Source: Paenalcaligenes sp021793095
Lineage (GTDB): Bacteria; Pseudomonadota; Gammaproteobacteria; Burkholderiales; Burkholderiaceae_B
Reading direction: 5' to 3'
NCBI GenBank assembly: GCA_027317645.1
Contig: DAHVQS010000004.1
Span: 1 to 64,000 of the forward strand
Length of the DNA stretch: 64,000 bases
Positions 52,427-62,000 of this stretch are shown here, piece by piece (within the stretch, counting starts at the first letter, position 1; every line of letters starts with the position of its first letter). The notes under the pieces are model-generated. The model was not told where the DNA came from. It did no database searches and saw only the letters and a list, made by a program, of their open reading frames with translations. The translations under genes and the position numbers were made by a program.

Positions 52427-53215
52427 TTATACCTTGAACTCAACGATAACGGGGGTGTGATCCGACGGGCGCTCATTGGCACGCGGCGCTACATCAACCC
52501 AGGCGTCTGTGCAGTGCGACCAAAGCGCATCGGAGACTAAACCCATGTCAATGCGCAAACCCGCATTACGCTGATAGGCGCGGCGTCTGTAGTCCCACCA
52601 ACTAAAACCGGGTTCATCTGGGTGGTGGGCTCGATAAGCGTCGACCAAGCCTAAATCTAGTAGCGATTGAAAGATCTCGCGTTCTTGGGGCGAGGCATGA
52701 ATTTTGCCCTCCCAGCGCTTGGGATCGTGCACATCAATATCGGCGGGGGCAATATTATAGTCACCTAAAGCGACCAATAAGGGGAAATCATTGAGTTGGT
52801 TTTCTAACCAGTCTCTTAAAGCGGAGAACCATTCTTGTTTATAAATGAATTTATCACTTTCTAAAGACTCCCCATTAGGGCAGTAGGCACTGATCACCCT
52901 GATTGGCCCTTGGCTGCTGGGGTAGGTGGCAGCCAGCAAGCGTTGCTGTGGGTCTTCGTAATTGGGCAGATTGCGTTGTATTTGCTCGGGTTTGGTTTTG
53001 CTGATTAAGGCCACGCCGTTATAAGTGCGTTGGCCGGCCCAGGCGGCGGTGTAGCCAATCTCTTGGAAAGCCTCTAAAGGAAACTGATCATCAGGTAGTT
53101 TTAATTCCTGCAGGCAGAGTACATCGACGTTCTGTTTTTTTAACCAGTCGATGACTTGGGGCAGGCGTACACGTAGGGAGTTAACATTCCAGGTCGCTAC
53201 TTTCACTGTGCTCAC
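52427..53215 (-). CDS. xthA: Exodeoxyribonuclease III
   Basis: DNA repair AP endonuclease/3'-5' exonuclease of the EEP fold. Motifs are ATWNVNSLRVRLPQV at the N-terminus, CLQELKLPDDQFP with the metal-binding Glu, GDYNIAPADIDVHDP near residue 150, RIDMGLVSDAL, and the terminal SDHTPVIVEF catalytic histidine. Length 262 is normal. First gene of the xth-gmk-rpoZ-spoT unit. Confidence 0.95.
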   Translation of the reverse strand: MSTVKVATWNVNSLRVRLPQVIDWLKKQNVDVLCLQELKLPDDQFPLEAFQEIGYTAAWAGQRTYNGVALISKTKPEQIQRNLPNYEDPQQRLLAATYPSSQGPIRVISAYCPNGESLESDKFIYKQEWFSALRDWLENQLNDFPLLVALGDYNIAPADIDVHDPKRWEGKIHASPQEREIFQSLLDLGLVDAYRAHHPDEPGFSWWDYRRRAYQRNAGLRIDMGLVSDALWSHCTDAWVDVAPRANERPSDHTPVIVEFKV

Positions 53216-53470
53216 TCAAATAATAGTTTTCATTGGGTAACCAAGTATACGGGATGCAGCGGTAAATGTTGAGCGTTTAGCAGCGACCCTTCATGGCAAG
53301 ATTTGTTTATACAAGAGGTGAAAAAATTACTTTACTGGTGGAGTAATCGGGCTTGACACTCATAAGTTATTGTTGTCATTGATTTTTTTTCGTTTTAGTG
53401 TTATGGTGTTGTAATTAGCGCACATAAAGCTTTGAGTGCATCATCAAAACTTTAAGGGTATATATTAAAT
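53216..53470. other. AT-rich non-coding stretch upstream of the small ORF
   Basis: The gap between xthA and the SpeE-like gene (53216-53795) is the only one longer than 300 bases. Its first 255 bases hold no ORF of note. They should contain the xthA promoter (minus strand) and the promoter of the small ORF (plus strand). A perfect TTGACA lies at 53353-53358, but I see no good -10 box 16-18 bases after it. The rest of the gap holds the small ORF and its terminator. Confidence 0.5.
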
Positions 53471-53623
53471 ATGGCTAGAAAACGCAGAAGAGGTCGTCGA
53501 CAACAATTGGAAATTGAGCCTTTAAATTGGGTAGCCCCCGAGGACAGAGAGGCGATGCTGGCAGAAGACAAAGCCGCTCGTGATGAACCAGAAGAGCAGG
53601 CGGAAAAAGCCACCGAAGAATAA
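53471..53623 (+). CDS. Small 50-residue basic/acidic protein, unrecognised
   Basis: A short ORF with an ATG start, 50 codons and TAA. The N-terminus is very basic (MARKRRRGRRQQ), a middle segment reads LEIEPLNWVAPEDREAMLAED, and the C-terminus is Ala/Glu-rich and acidic. A Rho-independent terminator follows 35 bases after the stop, which supports a real transcription unit. AAGGG lies about 12 bases before the ATG, a rather long spacing. I do not recognise the family. The basic tract suggests nucleic-acid or ribosome contact, but this is a guess. Confidence 0.6.
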   Translation: MARKRRRGRRQQLEIEPLNWVAPEDREAMLAEDKAARDEPEEQAEKATEE

Positions 53624-53657
53624 CAATTAGGTTTGCCTATCGTCTTTCAATAGATTC

Positions 53658-53693
53658 AAAGAGCGCGTTGATCTTAGGTCACGCGCTTTTTTT
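53658..53693 (+). terminator. Terminator after the small ORF
   Basis: AGCGCGT (53662-53668) pairs with ACGCGCT (53681-53687), extended by AAA/TTT around a G-T wobble. A run of seven Ts follows. It is a good intrinsic terminator and ends the small-ORF transcript about 100 bases before the SpeE-like gene. Confidence 0.85.
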
Positions 53694-53795
53694 ATTGGAA
53701 ATTTAAACCAGTTCTGGATTAAGGACAGGCGGGCGGGCCGTATCTTGCTATATATCTGTTCTTGGTGTATTTTTACGTTGATATTTTTTTTGGTA

Positions 53796-54659
53796 ATGAG
53801 TTGCGCTTTTATTGGGCGCTGTTTTTTTTTGCATTACCGAGGGCCTTGGCGCTCGGTACAGCATGATTCAAAATCATTTCTAAGGGCCAAATTGGATCAG
53901 TATCTAGTACAAGAAGAGGATCTTCCTGGGGATATCACCATTTCCGAAGATGGGGGGGTGCGTTATTTGCATTTTGGGACGCGCTGGATTCAAGGCGCGA
54001 TGAGCCTTACCCGCCCCGATGATTTGGTGCTCAGCTACACCCAACAGATGATGGGTTGGATGCTTTTCGAGCGTCGTCAAGGGATCAATAAATTAGCCAT
54101 ACTCGGGTTGGGGGCAGGCGGCTTGGTTCGTTTTTGCCATAAACACGTGCAGCAGACTCAAATTGATGTGGTTGAGATTAACCCCGAGGTGACAGCAATG
54201 TGCCAGGCGTTTTTTCGCCTGCCTCAATCTGATCGTATTGAAATCATTCATGCAGATGCTGACCACTGGGTCAACGAGCCGGCGCAGCATGCTCAGTATG
54301 ACTTAATGCTCATCGATCTTTATGACGAGCACGCCCAAGGGCCTGTGTGTTCCTCTCTATCCTTTTACCAAGGATGCGCAAATAGTCTTAATGAGCACGG
54401 GATTTGTGTGATTAACCTTTTTGGCAATCATGAGAGCTTTGACGCTAATATGGAAAACATAGAAAAAGCTTTTTCAGGTCGCTATATTATGTTGCCCGAG
54501 GTGGATGAGGGCAACGTGATTGTTATTGCCTTCAAGGGGAATCAATTAGATGTACCGATCGGCGAGCTCCTAGAACGCGCTGGTCAGTTAAAGAAAGCCT
54601 ATAAATTCCCTGCTCTAAATTGGGTAAAAGGGTTATTATCTAGTTTGCACACAAAATGA
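53796..54659 (+). CDS. Spermidine-synthase-fold methyltransferase-like protein
   Basis: About 287 residues with the SpeE/Rossmann layout: LGLGAGGLVRFCHKH (nucleotide site), IDVVEINPEVTAMCQAFF (acidic ribose-binding Glu) and YDLMLIDLYDEHAQ. True spermidine synthases have GGGDGG at the first site; here the aspartate that positions the polyamine substrate is replaced (GLGAGG), so polyamine synthesis is doubtful. No speD or speE partner is near. The start is uncertain: ATG 53796 is used, but the frame is open from TTG 53745 and the extra codons are hydrophobic. Neither has a good ribosome-binding site. Confidence 0.75.
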   Translation: MSCAFIGRCFFLHYRGPWRSVQHDSKSFLRAKLDQYLVQEEDLPGDITISEDGGVRYLHFGTRWIQGAMSLTRPDDLVLSYTQQMMGWMLFERRQGINKLAILGLGAGGLVRFCHKHVQQTQIDVVEINPEVTAMCQAFFRLPQSDRIEIIHADADHWVNEPAQHAQYDLMLIDLYDEHAQGPVCSSLSFYQGCANSLNEHGICVINLFGNHESFDANMENIEKAFSGRYIMLPEVDEGNVIVIAFKGNQLDVPIGELLERAGQLKKAYKFPALNWVKGLLSSLHTK

Positions 54660-54768
54660 ACAATGGCGTAGCCAGGGGTTTTATTTATTTCGCCTTCTTT
54701 AGGATGATTAAGTAAAATCAATGGCAAAGCATGAAAAGAATCTCATTCCACACAAAGGAGCCATCTAA

Positions 54769-55737
54769 ATGAAAAAAAACGTTTTTTCCCGTTATATTGC
54801 CCCGTTAGCACTAGGCGTGTGCTTGTCTATAGGGGGGACGGTCGCAGCGCAAACTGTGTCAGTGTCTTCAATTGTTGAGCACCCTGCATTGGATTCGGTA
54901 CGAGATGGCATTCTTGATGTCCTCAAAGAAGAAGGGTACACCGATAAAGACGGTTTCAAATGGCAATTTCAGACCGCCCAAGGAAATACCGCAATTGCGG
55001 CTCAGATTGCTCGCAAGTTTGTAGGCGATGATTCTGATGTCATTGTCGCGATTTCTACGCCTTCAGCACAGGCAGTTGTAGCTGCGACCAAAGAAATACC
55101 GGTGGTGTATTCAGCAGTGACTGATCCTGTGGCCGCCCAGTTAGTCTCCAATATGGAGGCCTCAGAGACTAATGTGACTGGTGTTTCTGATGCATTAGCT
55201 CTAGAAGACCAGATCGATCTGATTCAGCGTCTGGTGCCTGATGTGAAAAATATTGGCATGGTGTACAACCCTGGTGAAGCAAATTCAGTGGTGGTTGTCG
55301 AAGCATTGCGCGAGTTGCTGTCCGAGCGTGACATGAAACTGGTTGAGGCAACTGCTGCACGCACGGTTGATGTTGGGGCCGCAGCGCGTAGTCTGGTCGG
55401 CAAAGTGGATGCCATCTATACCAACACTGATAACAACGTGGTCTCTGCATACGAGGCCTTGGTCAAAGTGGGTAATGATGCTCAAATACCTTTGATTGCA
55501 TCAGATACTGACAGTGTCGAGCGCGGTGCGATCGCGGCACTGGGGATTAACTACTATGACATGGGCCGTCAGACCGGGACGTTAGTGCATCGGATTTTAC
55601 AAGGTGAAGAGCCCGGCGAAATCCCATCTGAGTATGGCCAAGAGCTAGAGTTGTTCATTAATTTAAAGGCTGCTGAAAAACAAGGCGTCGAGATAAAACA
55701 AGACGTGATTGATGAAGCAGCCAAGATTATTGAATAG
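54769..55737 (+). CDS. trpX: ABC substrate-binding protein, TrpX/PF04392 type
   Basis: A 322-residue periplasmic binding protein with a signal peptide at about 1-28 (cut near TVAAQ). The family pattern is QTVSVSSIVEHPALDSVRDGILDVLKEEGY, IAAQIARKFVGDDSDVIVAISTPSAQAVVAATKEIPVVYSAVTDPVAA and NVTGVSDALALEDQIDL. Members bind tryptophan, tyrosine or other aromatic compounds, mostly studied in Gram-positive bacteria; the ligand here is not proven. AAAGGAG sits before the ATG. Permease and ATPase genes follow, after a hairpin in the gap. Confidence 0.85.
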   Translation: MKKNVFSRYIAPLALGVCLSIGGTVAAQTVSVSSIVEHPALDSVRDGILDVLKEEGYTDKDGFKWQFQTAQGNTAIAAQIARKFVGDDSDVIVAISTPSAQAVVAATKEIPVVYSAVTDPVAAQLVSNMEASETNVTGVSDALALEDQIDLIQRLVPDVKNIGMVYNPGEANSVVVVEALRELLSERDMKLVEATAARTVDVGAAARSLVGKVDAIYTNTDNNVVSAYEALVKVGNDAQIPLIASDTDSVERGAIAALGINYYDMGRQTGTLVHRILQGEEPGEIPSEYGQELELFINLKAAEKQGVEIKQDVIDEAAKIIE

Positions 55738-55757
55738 GTATTCAAATAATGCGCGAT

Positions 55758-55793
55758 GGGGCCTCTTTTCTGAGGCCTCGTTGCGTTTTTTAA
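55758..55793 (+). terminator. Partial terminator between binding protein and permease genes
   Basis: GGGGCCTC (55758-55765) pairs with GAGGCCTC (55772-55779), one G-T wobble, with a 6-base loop. GTTGCGTTTTTT follows. Placed in the 128 bases between the binding-protein and permease genes, it should lower expression of the membrane parts relative to the abundant binding protein. Confidence 0.7.
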
Positions 55794-55865
55794 TATGACG
55801 CACGATAGCGGGCGGGTAGTGCAACGCATGACACCCTATTGAGCACTTTTTGAGTTTTTACAAGC

Positions 55866-56765
55866 ATGTCTATTTACACTATCTGGGGCGCATTTGAAAT
55901 AGGCTTAATCTTTGGCTTGGTGGCGCTAGGTGTTTTGATCTCATTTCGCGTGTTGCGATTTCCTGACCTCACGGTGGATGGCAGTTTTCCACTCGGCGGT
56001 GCCGTTGCAGCCGTTTTGATTAGCCAGGGCATGGATCCATTTACCGCCACCCTTATTGCCACCCTAGCAGGTGCATGTGCCGGGGTGGTGACGGGCTGGC
56101 TTAATGTCAGTCTGCGCATCATGGATTTATTGGCGAGCATTCTCGTGATGATCGCGTTGTACTCCATTAACTTGCGTATTATGGGTCGCCCCAATGTCCC
56201 GCTAATTATGGAGCCAACAGTATTTACGGTGCTGCAGCCTCAAGGACTTCCCGACTATATTGCACGTCCAATGCTCCTTTTGGTCGTGGTCATCGTGGCT
56301 AAATTTGTGTTGGATTGGTTCTTTGCCACAGAAACGGGATTGGCCATGCGTGCCACAGGGGCGAATCCACGCATGGCACGAGCACAGGGGGTACGCACAT
56401 GGGCGATGGTTTTGCTGGGCATGGCCATCTCTAACGGTTTAGTTGCGATGGCGGGTGCGTTTTTTGCTCAATCTCAGGGTGGGGCAGATATTTCCATGGG
56501 TATCGGCACCATAGTGATTGGGCTTGCTGCAGTCATTATTGGAGAAAGTATTATCCCCGCACGCCGTATGTTGATTGTGACCTTGTCAGTCATTATCGGT
56601 GCGGTACTGTATCGCTTTTTTATCGCCTTGGCGCTCAACGCTGACTTTATAGGTCTAAAGGCTCAGGACCTTAATTTATTAACTGCAGTACTGGTGACTA
56701 TTGCCCTGGTGTTGCCGTTGCTGAAAAGCCGTTTCAAGCGTCGCGTTCAAGGCACTAAACATTAA
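55866..56765 (+). CDS. trpY: ABC permease, TrpY type
   Basis: A 299-residue membrane subunit with about eight or nine helices, of the branched-chain-type permease family. Recognised segments are GLIFGLVALGVLISFRVLRFPDLTVDGSFPLGGAVAA and GANPRMARAQGVRT (coupling region), and IGTIVIGLAAVIIGESIIPARRM. It goes with the PF04392 binding protein and the following ATPase as one importer. The gap to the ATPase gene is 87 bases, long for an operon, without a clear terminator. Confidence 0.88.
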   Translation: MSIYTIWGAFEIGLIFGLVALGVLISFRVLRFPDLTVDGSFPLGGAVAAVLISQGMDPFTATLIATLAGACAGVVTGWLNVSLRIMDLLASILVMIALYSINLRIMGRPNVPLIMEPTVFTVLQPQGLPDYIARPMLLLVVVIVAKFVLDWFFATETGLAMRATGANPRMARAQGVRTWAMVLLGMAISNGLVAMAGAFFAQSQGGADISMGIGTIVIGLAAVIIGESIIPARRMLIVTLSVIIGAVLYRFFIALALNADFIGLKAQDLNLLTAVLVTIALVLPLLKSRFKRRVQGTKH

Positions 56766-56852
56766 TTCATATTCTGTTAATGTTCGCCGTTATACGATCT
56801 ATTTGTTCAACAGGATCATTTATTTGAAAATGTTGTATGGAGTACCCAGTCT

Positions 56853-57650
56853 ATGATGCTCGAAGCCACCAACCTACAAATCACCTTTAACCCGGGTACT
56901 CCGATAGAAACTCGGGCACTGCGCGGGATGACAGTCTCTATTCCCAAGGGCCAGTTTGTTACCGTGATAGGTTCAAATGGAGCCGGCAAGTCCACATTGC
57001 TTAATGCTATTTCAGGGGCTCAACCGGTGGATGCGGGCACTATTCAATTGGCTGGTGTGGATATTACTCGACAACCTGTTTGGGAGCGCGCCAAGATGGT
57101 TGCCCGTGTGTTCCAAGATCCCATGGCAGGGACTTGCGAAGAGCTCACCATCGAAGAAAATCTAGCTTTAGCAGCGCATCGTGGCAGTCCTAGGCGACTG
57201 AAACGCTCCATCAATAAAGAAATGAGGGCCGAGTTCGAGGAACGCCTGTCATTGCTAGGGTTGGGCTTGGAAAAGCGCCTCACCGATAGGATTGGCCTAT
57301 TGTCAGGCGGGCAGCGACAAGCTGTTAGCTTGCTGATGGCAGCAATGCGGCCATCAAAAATCTTGTTGCTCGACGAGCATACTGCTGCCCTCGATCCACG
57401 TACCGCGGCTTTTGTTTTAGAGTTGACGCAAAAGCTGGTTGCCGATGAGCATTTAACGACCATGATGGTGACACACAGTATGCGGCAGGCCCTCGACATT
57501 GGCGAAAGGACCATCATGCTGCATCAGGGCAAGGTCGTATTAGATGTCAGCGGCGAAGAGCGTTCTGGCTTGGATGTGCCTGATCTTTTAGCGATGTTTG
57601 AACGCGTGCGGGGCGAGGCTTTAGACGATGATGCATTGCTCTTGAGTTGA
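56853..57650 (+). CDS. trpZ: ABC ATPase, TrpZ type
   Basis: A 265-residue nucleotide-binding subunit. Walker A is GSNGAGKSTLLNAISG near residue 38, the Q-loop VFQDPMAGTCEELTIEENLALA, the ABC signature LLSGGQRQAVSLLMA, Walker B ILLLDEHTAALDP and the H-loop MVTHSMRQAL. An unusual feature shared with the family is HTAALDP where most importers have PTSALDP. Two ATGs occur at the start; either may be used. It closes the three-gene importer, and the RND operon begins 140 bases later. Confidence 0.9.
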   Translation: MMLEATNLQITFNPGTPIETRALRGMTVSIPKGQFVTVIGSNGAGKSTLLNAISGAQPVDAGTIQLAGVDITRQPVWERAKMVARVFQDPMAGTCEELTIEENLALAAHRGSPRRLKRSINKEMRAEFEERLSLLGLGLEKRLTDRIGLLSGGQRQAVSLLMAAMRPSKILLLDEHTAALDPRTAAFVLELTQKLVADEHLTTMMVTHSMRQALDIGERTIMLHQGKVVLDVSGEERSGLDVPDLLAMFERVRGEALDDDALLLS

Positions 57651-57683
57651 TTCATTGCACACAGTTTTGCAAAAAGATCAACT

Positions 57684-57712
57684 TTGTTAATCCTCGGTAA
57701 TCCCTATATACT
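57684..57712 (+). promoter_or_regulatory. Candidate sigma-70 promoter of the RND operon
   Basis: TTGTTA (57684-57689) and TATACT (57707-57712) are separated by 17 bases, the ideal spacing. The start of transcription would fall near 57719, leaving a leader of about 70 bases before the adaptor gene, whose AAGGAG site is at about 57778. Confidence 0.5.
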
Positions 57713-57729
57713 TAAGTGCTTTAGTATAG
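57704..57729. promoter_or_regulatory. Inverted repeat over the RND promoter -10 (candidate operator)
   Basis: TATACT (57707-57712) and AGTATA (57723-57728) are perfect inverted arms. Inside them ACTTAAGTGCTTTAGT (57710-57725) is itself palindromic at 12 of 16 positions. The element covers the -10 box and the likely start site, a place from which a TetR-type repressor would block transcription. No regulator gene is adjacent. Confidence 0.4.
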
Positions 57730-57790
57730 TTTTTGATTTATTTTAGCTGCTTTTAGTTGCTTATTTCGCCCTTCAGTAAGGAGCTTTTCT

Positions 57791-59014
57791 ATGCCTCGTA
57801 GCCGCTTTTTTTCACGGCGCCTTTTGCAGGTTTTTCTATTTAGCACCGTGTTGGTGGTTGCTGCTTGCGGCAAGCAAGAAGAACAATCGGCTCAGTCTGA
57901 TATGAAAGTCCCCGTCCAGGTGGTACAGGTTAATCCCGAGCCAACCCCTTTGTATATTGATTTACCTGGTCGTGCTGACGCTATCAAGGATGCTCAAGTG
58001 CGGGCTCGAGTGACAGGCATTGTGACCGGTATTCATTTTGAGCAGGGCAGTGATGTCGAAGAAGGGCAGTTATTATTTACCATAGATCCCGCGCCTTATG
58101 AGGCCGCACGTAATCAGGCAAAAGCGCGTTTGCAGCAGGCCGAGGCCACTGCGCAATCGGCGGCATCCCTTGCAAACCGCTATCAACGGTTGATCAAAGA
58201 GCGTGCAATCAGTCAACAAGACTACGATACCGCCATGGCGCAACATCACCAAGCACAGGCTGAGGTAGCGGGTGCCAAGGCAGCACTAGAATCAGCAGAA
58301 ATAGATTTGGGTTATACCGAGGTCACCGCACCCATTAGCGGGCGTATCGGCAAGGCCGAGGTGACCGAGGGTGCTTTGGTGAGTGCGACCGAGGCTTCCC
58401 ATCTCGCCACCATACAGCAGATTGATGAGCTCTACATAGATATTCGCCGACCTGCTGAGGAATTCATTGCCTTGCGCAAGGCCATTGCCAGCGGTTTGAT
58501 CAAATCTAATAGTGAAGGCGAGGCACAAGTGACGGCGCTGCTGGGCGACCGTTCAGAGTACCCTGAAAAAGGGCGTTTGCTTTTCTCTGGCGTTTCGGTT
58601 GATCCCACGACGGGCCAACTCGCGATGCGCGCCATCTTTCCTAATCCAGATCTTAATTTATTGCCTGGGATGTTCGTCCGTGTTCGTGTAGAACAAGGCA
58701 TTAAAGAGGATGCTTTGGCAGTTCCCGTCCAAGCCATTCAGTATGGTGCTGGCGGCTCGACAACGGTTTATATCGTTGATGAAGACGATAAAGCACAGAT
58801 AGTCCCTGTCAAGGTGGGACAACAAATTAAAGGACTCGTGGTGGTAGAAGAGGGATTGGATCCAGAGGCGACTGTCGTGGTTGCTGGGTTCCAAAAGATT
58901 CAGCCTGGTGCCCCGGTGCAGCCGATGCCGTGGGAGGATGATGATCCTGAGTCCGCCGCTGAAATAGAGGGTTCTGAGGCACCCGAATCCCAACCTGAAA
59001 CCGAAAACGAATAG
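57791..59014 (+). CDS. RND efflux periplasmic adaptor (AcrA/MexA type)
   Basis: A 407-residue membrane-fusion protein. The lipoprotein signal ends at VVAACGK (Cys about 26), so it should be lipid-anchored to the inner membrane. It shows the half lipoyl domains (VRARVTGIVTGIHFEQGSDVEEGQLLFTIDPAPYEA and YTEVTAPISGRIGKAEVTEGALV), a coiled-coil hairpin between them (about 95-165), and the beta-barrel/MP domains. The acidic C-terminal tail is rich in Glu and Pro. First gene of a complete adaptor-pump-channel operon; 44 bases separate it from the pump gene. Confidence 0.94.
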   Translation: MPRSRFFSRRLLQVFLFSTVLVVAACGKQEEQSAQSDMKVPVQVVQVNPEPTPLYIDLPGRADAIKDAQVRARVTGIVTGIHFEQGSDVEEGQLLFTIDPAPYEAARNQAKARLQQAEATAQSAASLANRYQRLIKERAISQQDYDTAMAQHHQAQAEVAGAKAALESAEIDLGYTEVTAPISGRIGKAEVTEGALVSATEASHLATIQQIDELYIDIRRPAEEFIALRKAIASGLIKSNSEGEAQVTALLGDRSEYPEKGRLLFSGVSVDPTTGQLAMRAIFPNPDLNLLPGMFVRVRVEQGIKEDALAVPVQAIQYGAGGSTTVYIVDEDDKAQIVPVKVGQQIKGLVVVEEGLDPEATVVVAGFQKIQPGAPVQPMPWEDDDPESAAEIEGSEAPESQPETENE

Positions 59015-59058
59015 TTTCCCTGACAGCGTCTGTCTTCTGCAGCTAATGAGTTTGACCT

Positions 59059-62000
59059 ATGCCACATTTTTTTATTGATCGCCCAATTTTCGCTTGGGTG
59101 GTTGCCCTGAGTATCGCGCTCTTTGGTTTGCTTGCACTGTCAACCATGCCGGTGTCGCAATATCCCGAGGTTGCGCCTCCTGCGATCCAGATTACAGCGA
59201 CGTATCCGGGTGCCTCTGCAGAGGATTCCTCGAGCTCGGTGGCCAGTATTATTGAGAATGAGCTCAATGGTGCCAAAGGCTTGCTGTATTATGAATCTGT
59301 CAGTGACTCCTATGGGCAGAGCCAAATCACAGCCACCTTTGAGCCTGGCACAGACCCCGATTTAGCCCAAGTGGACGTCCAGAATAGAATTTCCAATGTG
59401 ACGTCCAACTTACCTGCAGCGGTGATGGAGCAAGGGCTCAAGGTCGAACAAAGTACCGCCAGTTTTTTAATGGTCGTGGCCCTATCTTCCGAAGACGGGC
59501 GCATGGACCAAGTTGATTTGGCTGACTATATCAAGCGTAATGTTCAAAACGCTGTCTCACGTGTGCCCGGCGTAGGGCAGTTTCAGCTGTTTGCTTCCTC
59601 ACGCGCGATGCGTATCTGGGTAGACCCAGAAAAACTGGTGAGCTATGACATCAGCATGAGCGAAGTAAATCAAGCAATTAGTGAACAAAATATCCTGATC
59701 TCAGCAGGTATCTTGGGCTCACCGCCTAACCCCGAGAGTCAGCTTGTTGCGGCACCCATTGTTGCCAATGGCCAACTCAAGGATGCCGATGAGTTTGGGG
59801 ATATTGTTTTACGTGCCTATCCCGATGGTTCAAGCGTGCGCATCAAAGATGTGGCCCGCGTTGAGGTCGGCGCGGATAACTACCAATTTGGGGCTCGACT
59901 CAATGGTCAGCCCACCGCAGCTTTTGCTATTTCTCTTGCCCCTGAGGCCAATGCACTGAGTACGGCCAAAGGGGTTGAGGAAATGATGGATGAGCTCGCC
60001 GAGTTTTTCCCCGAGGGGGTGAGCTACTCTATTCCCTATGACACCACTCCTTATGTAGAGACGTCTATCGAGCAGGTTGTCCACACTTTGCTTGAGGCGA
60101 TGGTGTTGGTGTTTATTGTCATGTATGTGTTCTTGCAGAACATTCGGTACACGATTATTCCGGCATTAGTGGTGCCCGTGGCTATTTTGGGCTCCATGCT
60201 GGTGATGAATACCTTGGGTTTTTCTGTCAACGTGTTGACCATGTTTGCGATGGTCTTAGCCATTGGGATTCTGGTTGACGATGCCATTGTGGTGGTTGAA
60301 AACGTTGAAAGGATTATGTCCGAAGAGGGGCTGCCCCCCAAAGAGGCCACCATCAAGGCAATGCCCCAAATTAGTGGTGCCATTATTGGTATTACCCTGA
60401 TTTTGACCGTGGTCTTCATGCCTTTGGCCTTTATGGATGGCTCGGTAGGGGTGATCTATAGACAGTTTGCGGTGGCGATGGCCAGCTCCATCTTCTTTTC
60501 CGGTTTTCTTGCTCTGAGTTTTACGCCCGCACTGTGTGCAACGATGCTCAAACCGATTCCAAAAGAGATCCAAGGTCGTGAGAGGCGTGGTTTCTTTGGT
60601 GCTTTTAATCGTGCCTTTAACGGTATTTCCAATCGCTACGAGCGGTTTGTAGGGCGCAGCTTTAAGCACCTGGGCAAAGGCATGCTGGTTTATGTACTCC
60701 TAGTGGTGCTCTTGGCCTGGGGCTATGTCCGTCTTCCTACCTCATTCTTACCCTCTGAGGACCAAGGTTTTGTGATTGCCAATATGGAGCTGCCCAGTGG
60801 GTCAACGGCCAATCGCACCATGGATACGATTCAGGATGTGGAAAACTATTTCCTGAACCAGCCCCAGGTTGACAATATGGTGGCGGTGCGCGGCTTTAGT
60901 TTTAACGGGAATGGCTTGAACGCGGGCTTGGCGTTTATCACCCTCAAGGATTTTAGTGAACGTCGTGGGCCGGGCGACTCCGCTCAAGCGATCGCTGATA
61001 AAGCAATGGGTCAGCTACTGTATGGCATCCCTGATGCCATGGTCTTTACCATTGTTCCGCCGGCCATTATGGAGTTAGGGAACGCCCAGGGTTTTGATAT
61101 GCGGCTTGAGGACCGCGGTGGGCTGGGCCATGATGCCCTGATGGAAGGTGCCCAGCAGCTGATGCAAATGGCCGCAGAAAGCCCTGTTTTGACACAGACG
61201 CGAATCACCGGTTTAGCACCAGGGCAGCAATGGAATATTACTATTGATCGCGAAAAAGCGGCGGCACAAGGAGTGTCTTTTAATGAGGCAGCTCAATTAC
61301 TTTCTACTGCTTTAGGTTCGGCCTATATAGGGAAGTACACCAATGAAGGCTGGGTGGAAAACGTCTGGGTACAAGCTGACGAAGATTTCCGTATGGATAT
61401 AGACCAGGTCATGCAGCTTAACGTCAAAAACAATCAGGGCGAGATGGTCCCTCTGAGTACGTTTGTGACGGCTAAGCCCGATTTAGCGCCTGTTCAAATT
61501 GTCCGCTATAACAGCTACGAATCGGTGCGCTTTAATGGTGAAGCCGCCCCTGGGTATACCAGTGGTGAAGCGATGGCCGAAATGGAGCGCTTGGTGGGTG
61601 AGTTACCCGCAGGTTTTGGTTATGAATGGACGGGCTTGTCCTATCAAGAGCAAGCGGCATCTGGCCAAACGGTCATTTTGATGGCCTTGTCCGTGTTAGT
61701 TGTCTTTATGGTGTTGTCTGCACTGTATGAGAGCTGGGCCATCCCACTTTCCGTGCTGCTAGCGGTGCCACTAGGAATGCTCGGTGTGGTGGGGATGGTC
61801 ACCCTTAAAGGAATGGCGAATGACGTGTACTTCCAAGTAGGGATGATTACCGTGATTGGTCTGGCGGCTAAAAACGCGATATTGATTGTTGAGTTTGCCA
61901 AAGATGCTTATGCGCGCACTGATGAGTTGATCGAGTCCACAGCGCATGCGGCACGATTGCGGTTCAGACCTATTGTCATGACCTCATTTGCATTCATTTT

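Noticed and set aside
53353..53358. Perfect TTGACA as a -35 box for the small ORF
   Set aside because: No acceptable -10 sequence lies 16-18 bases downstream, so I did not call a promoter.
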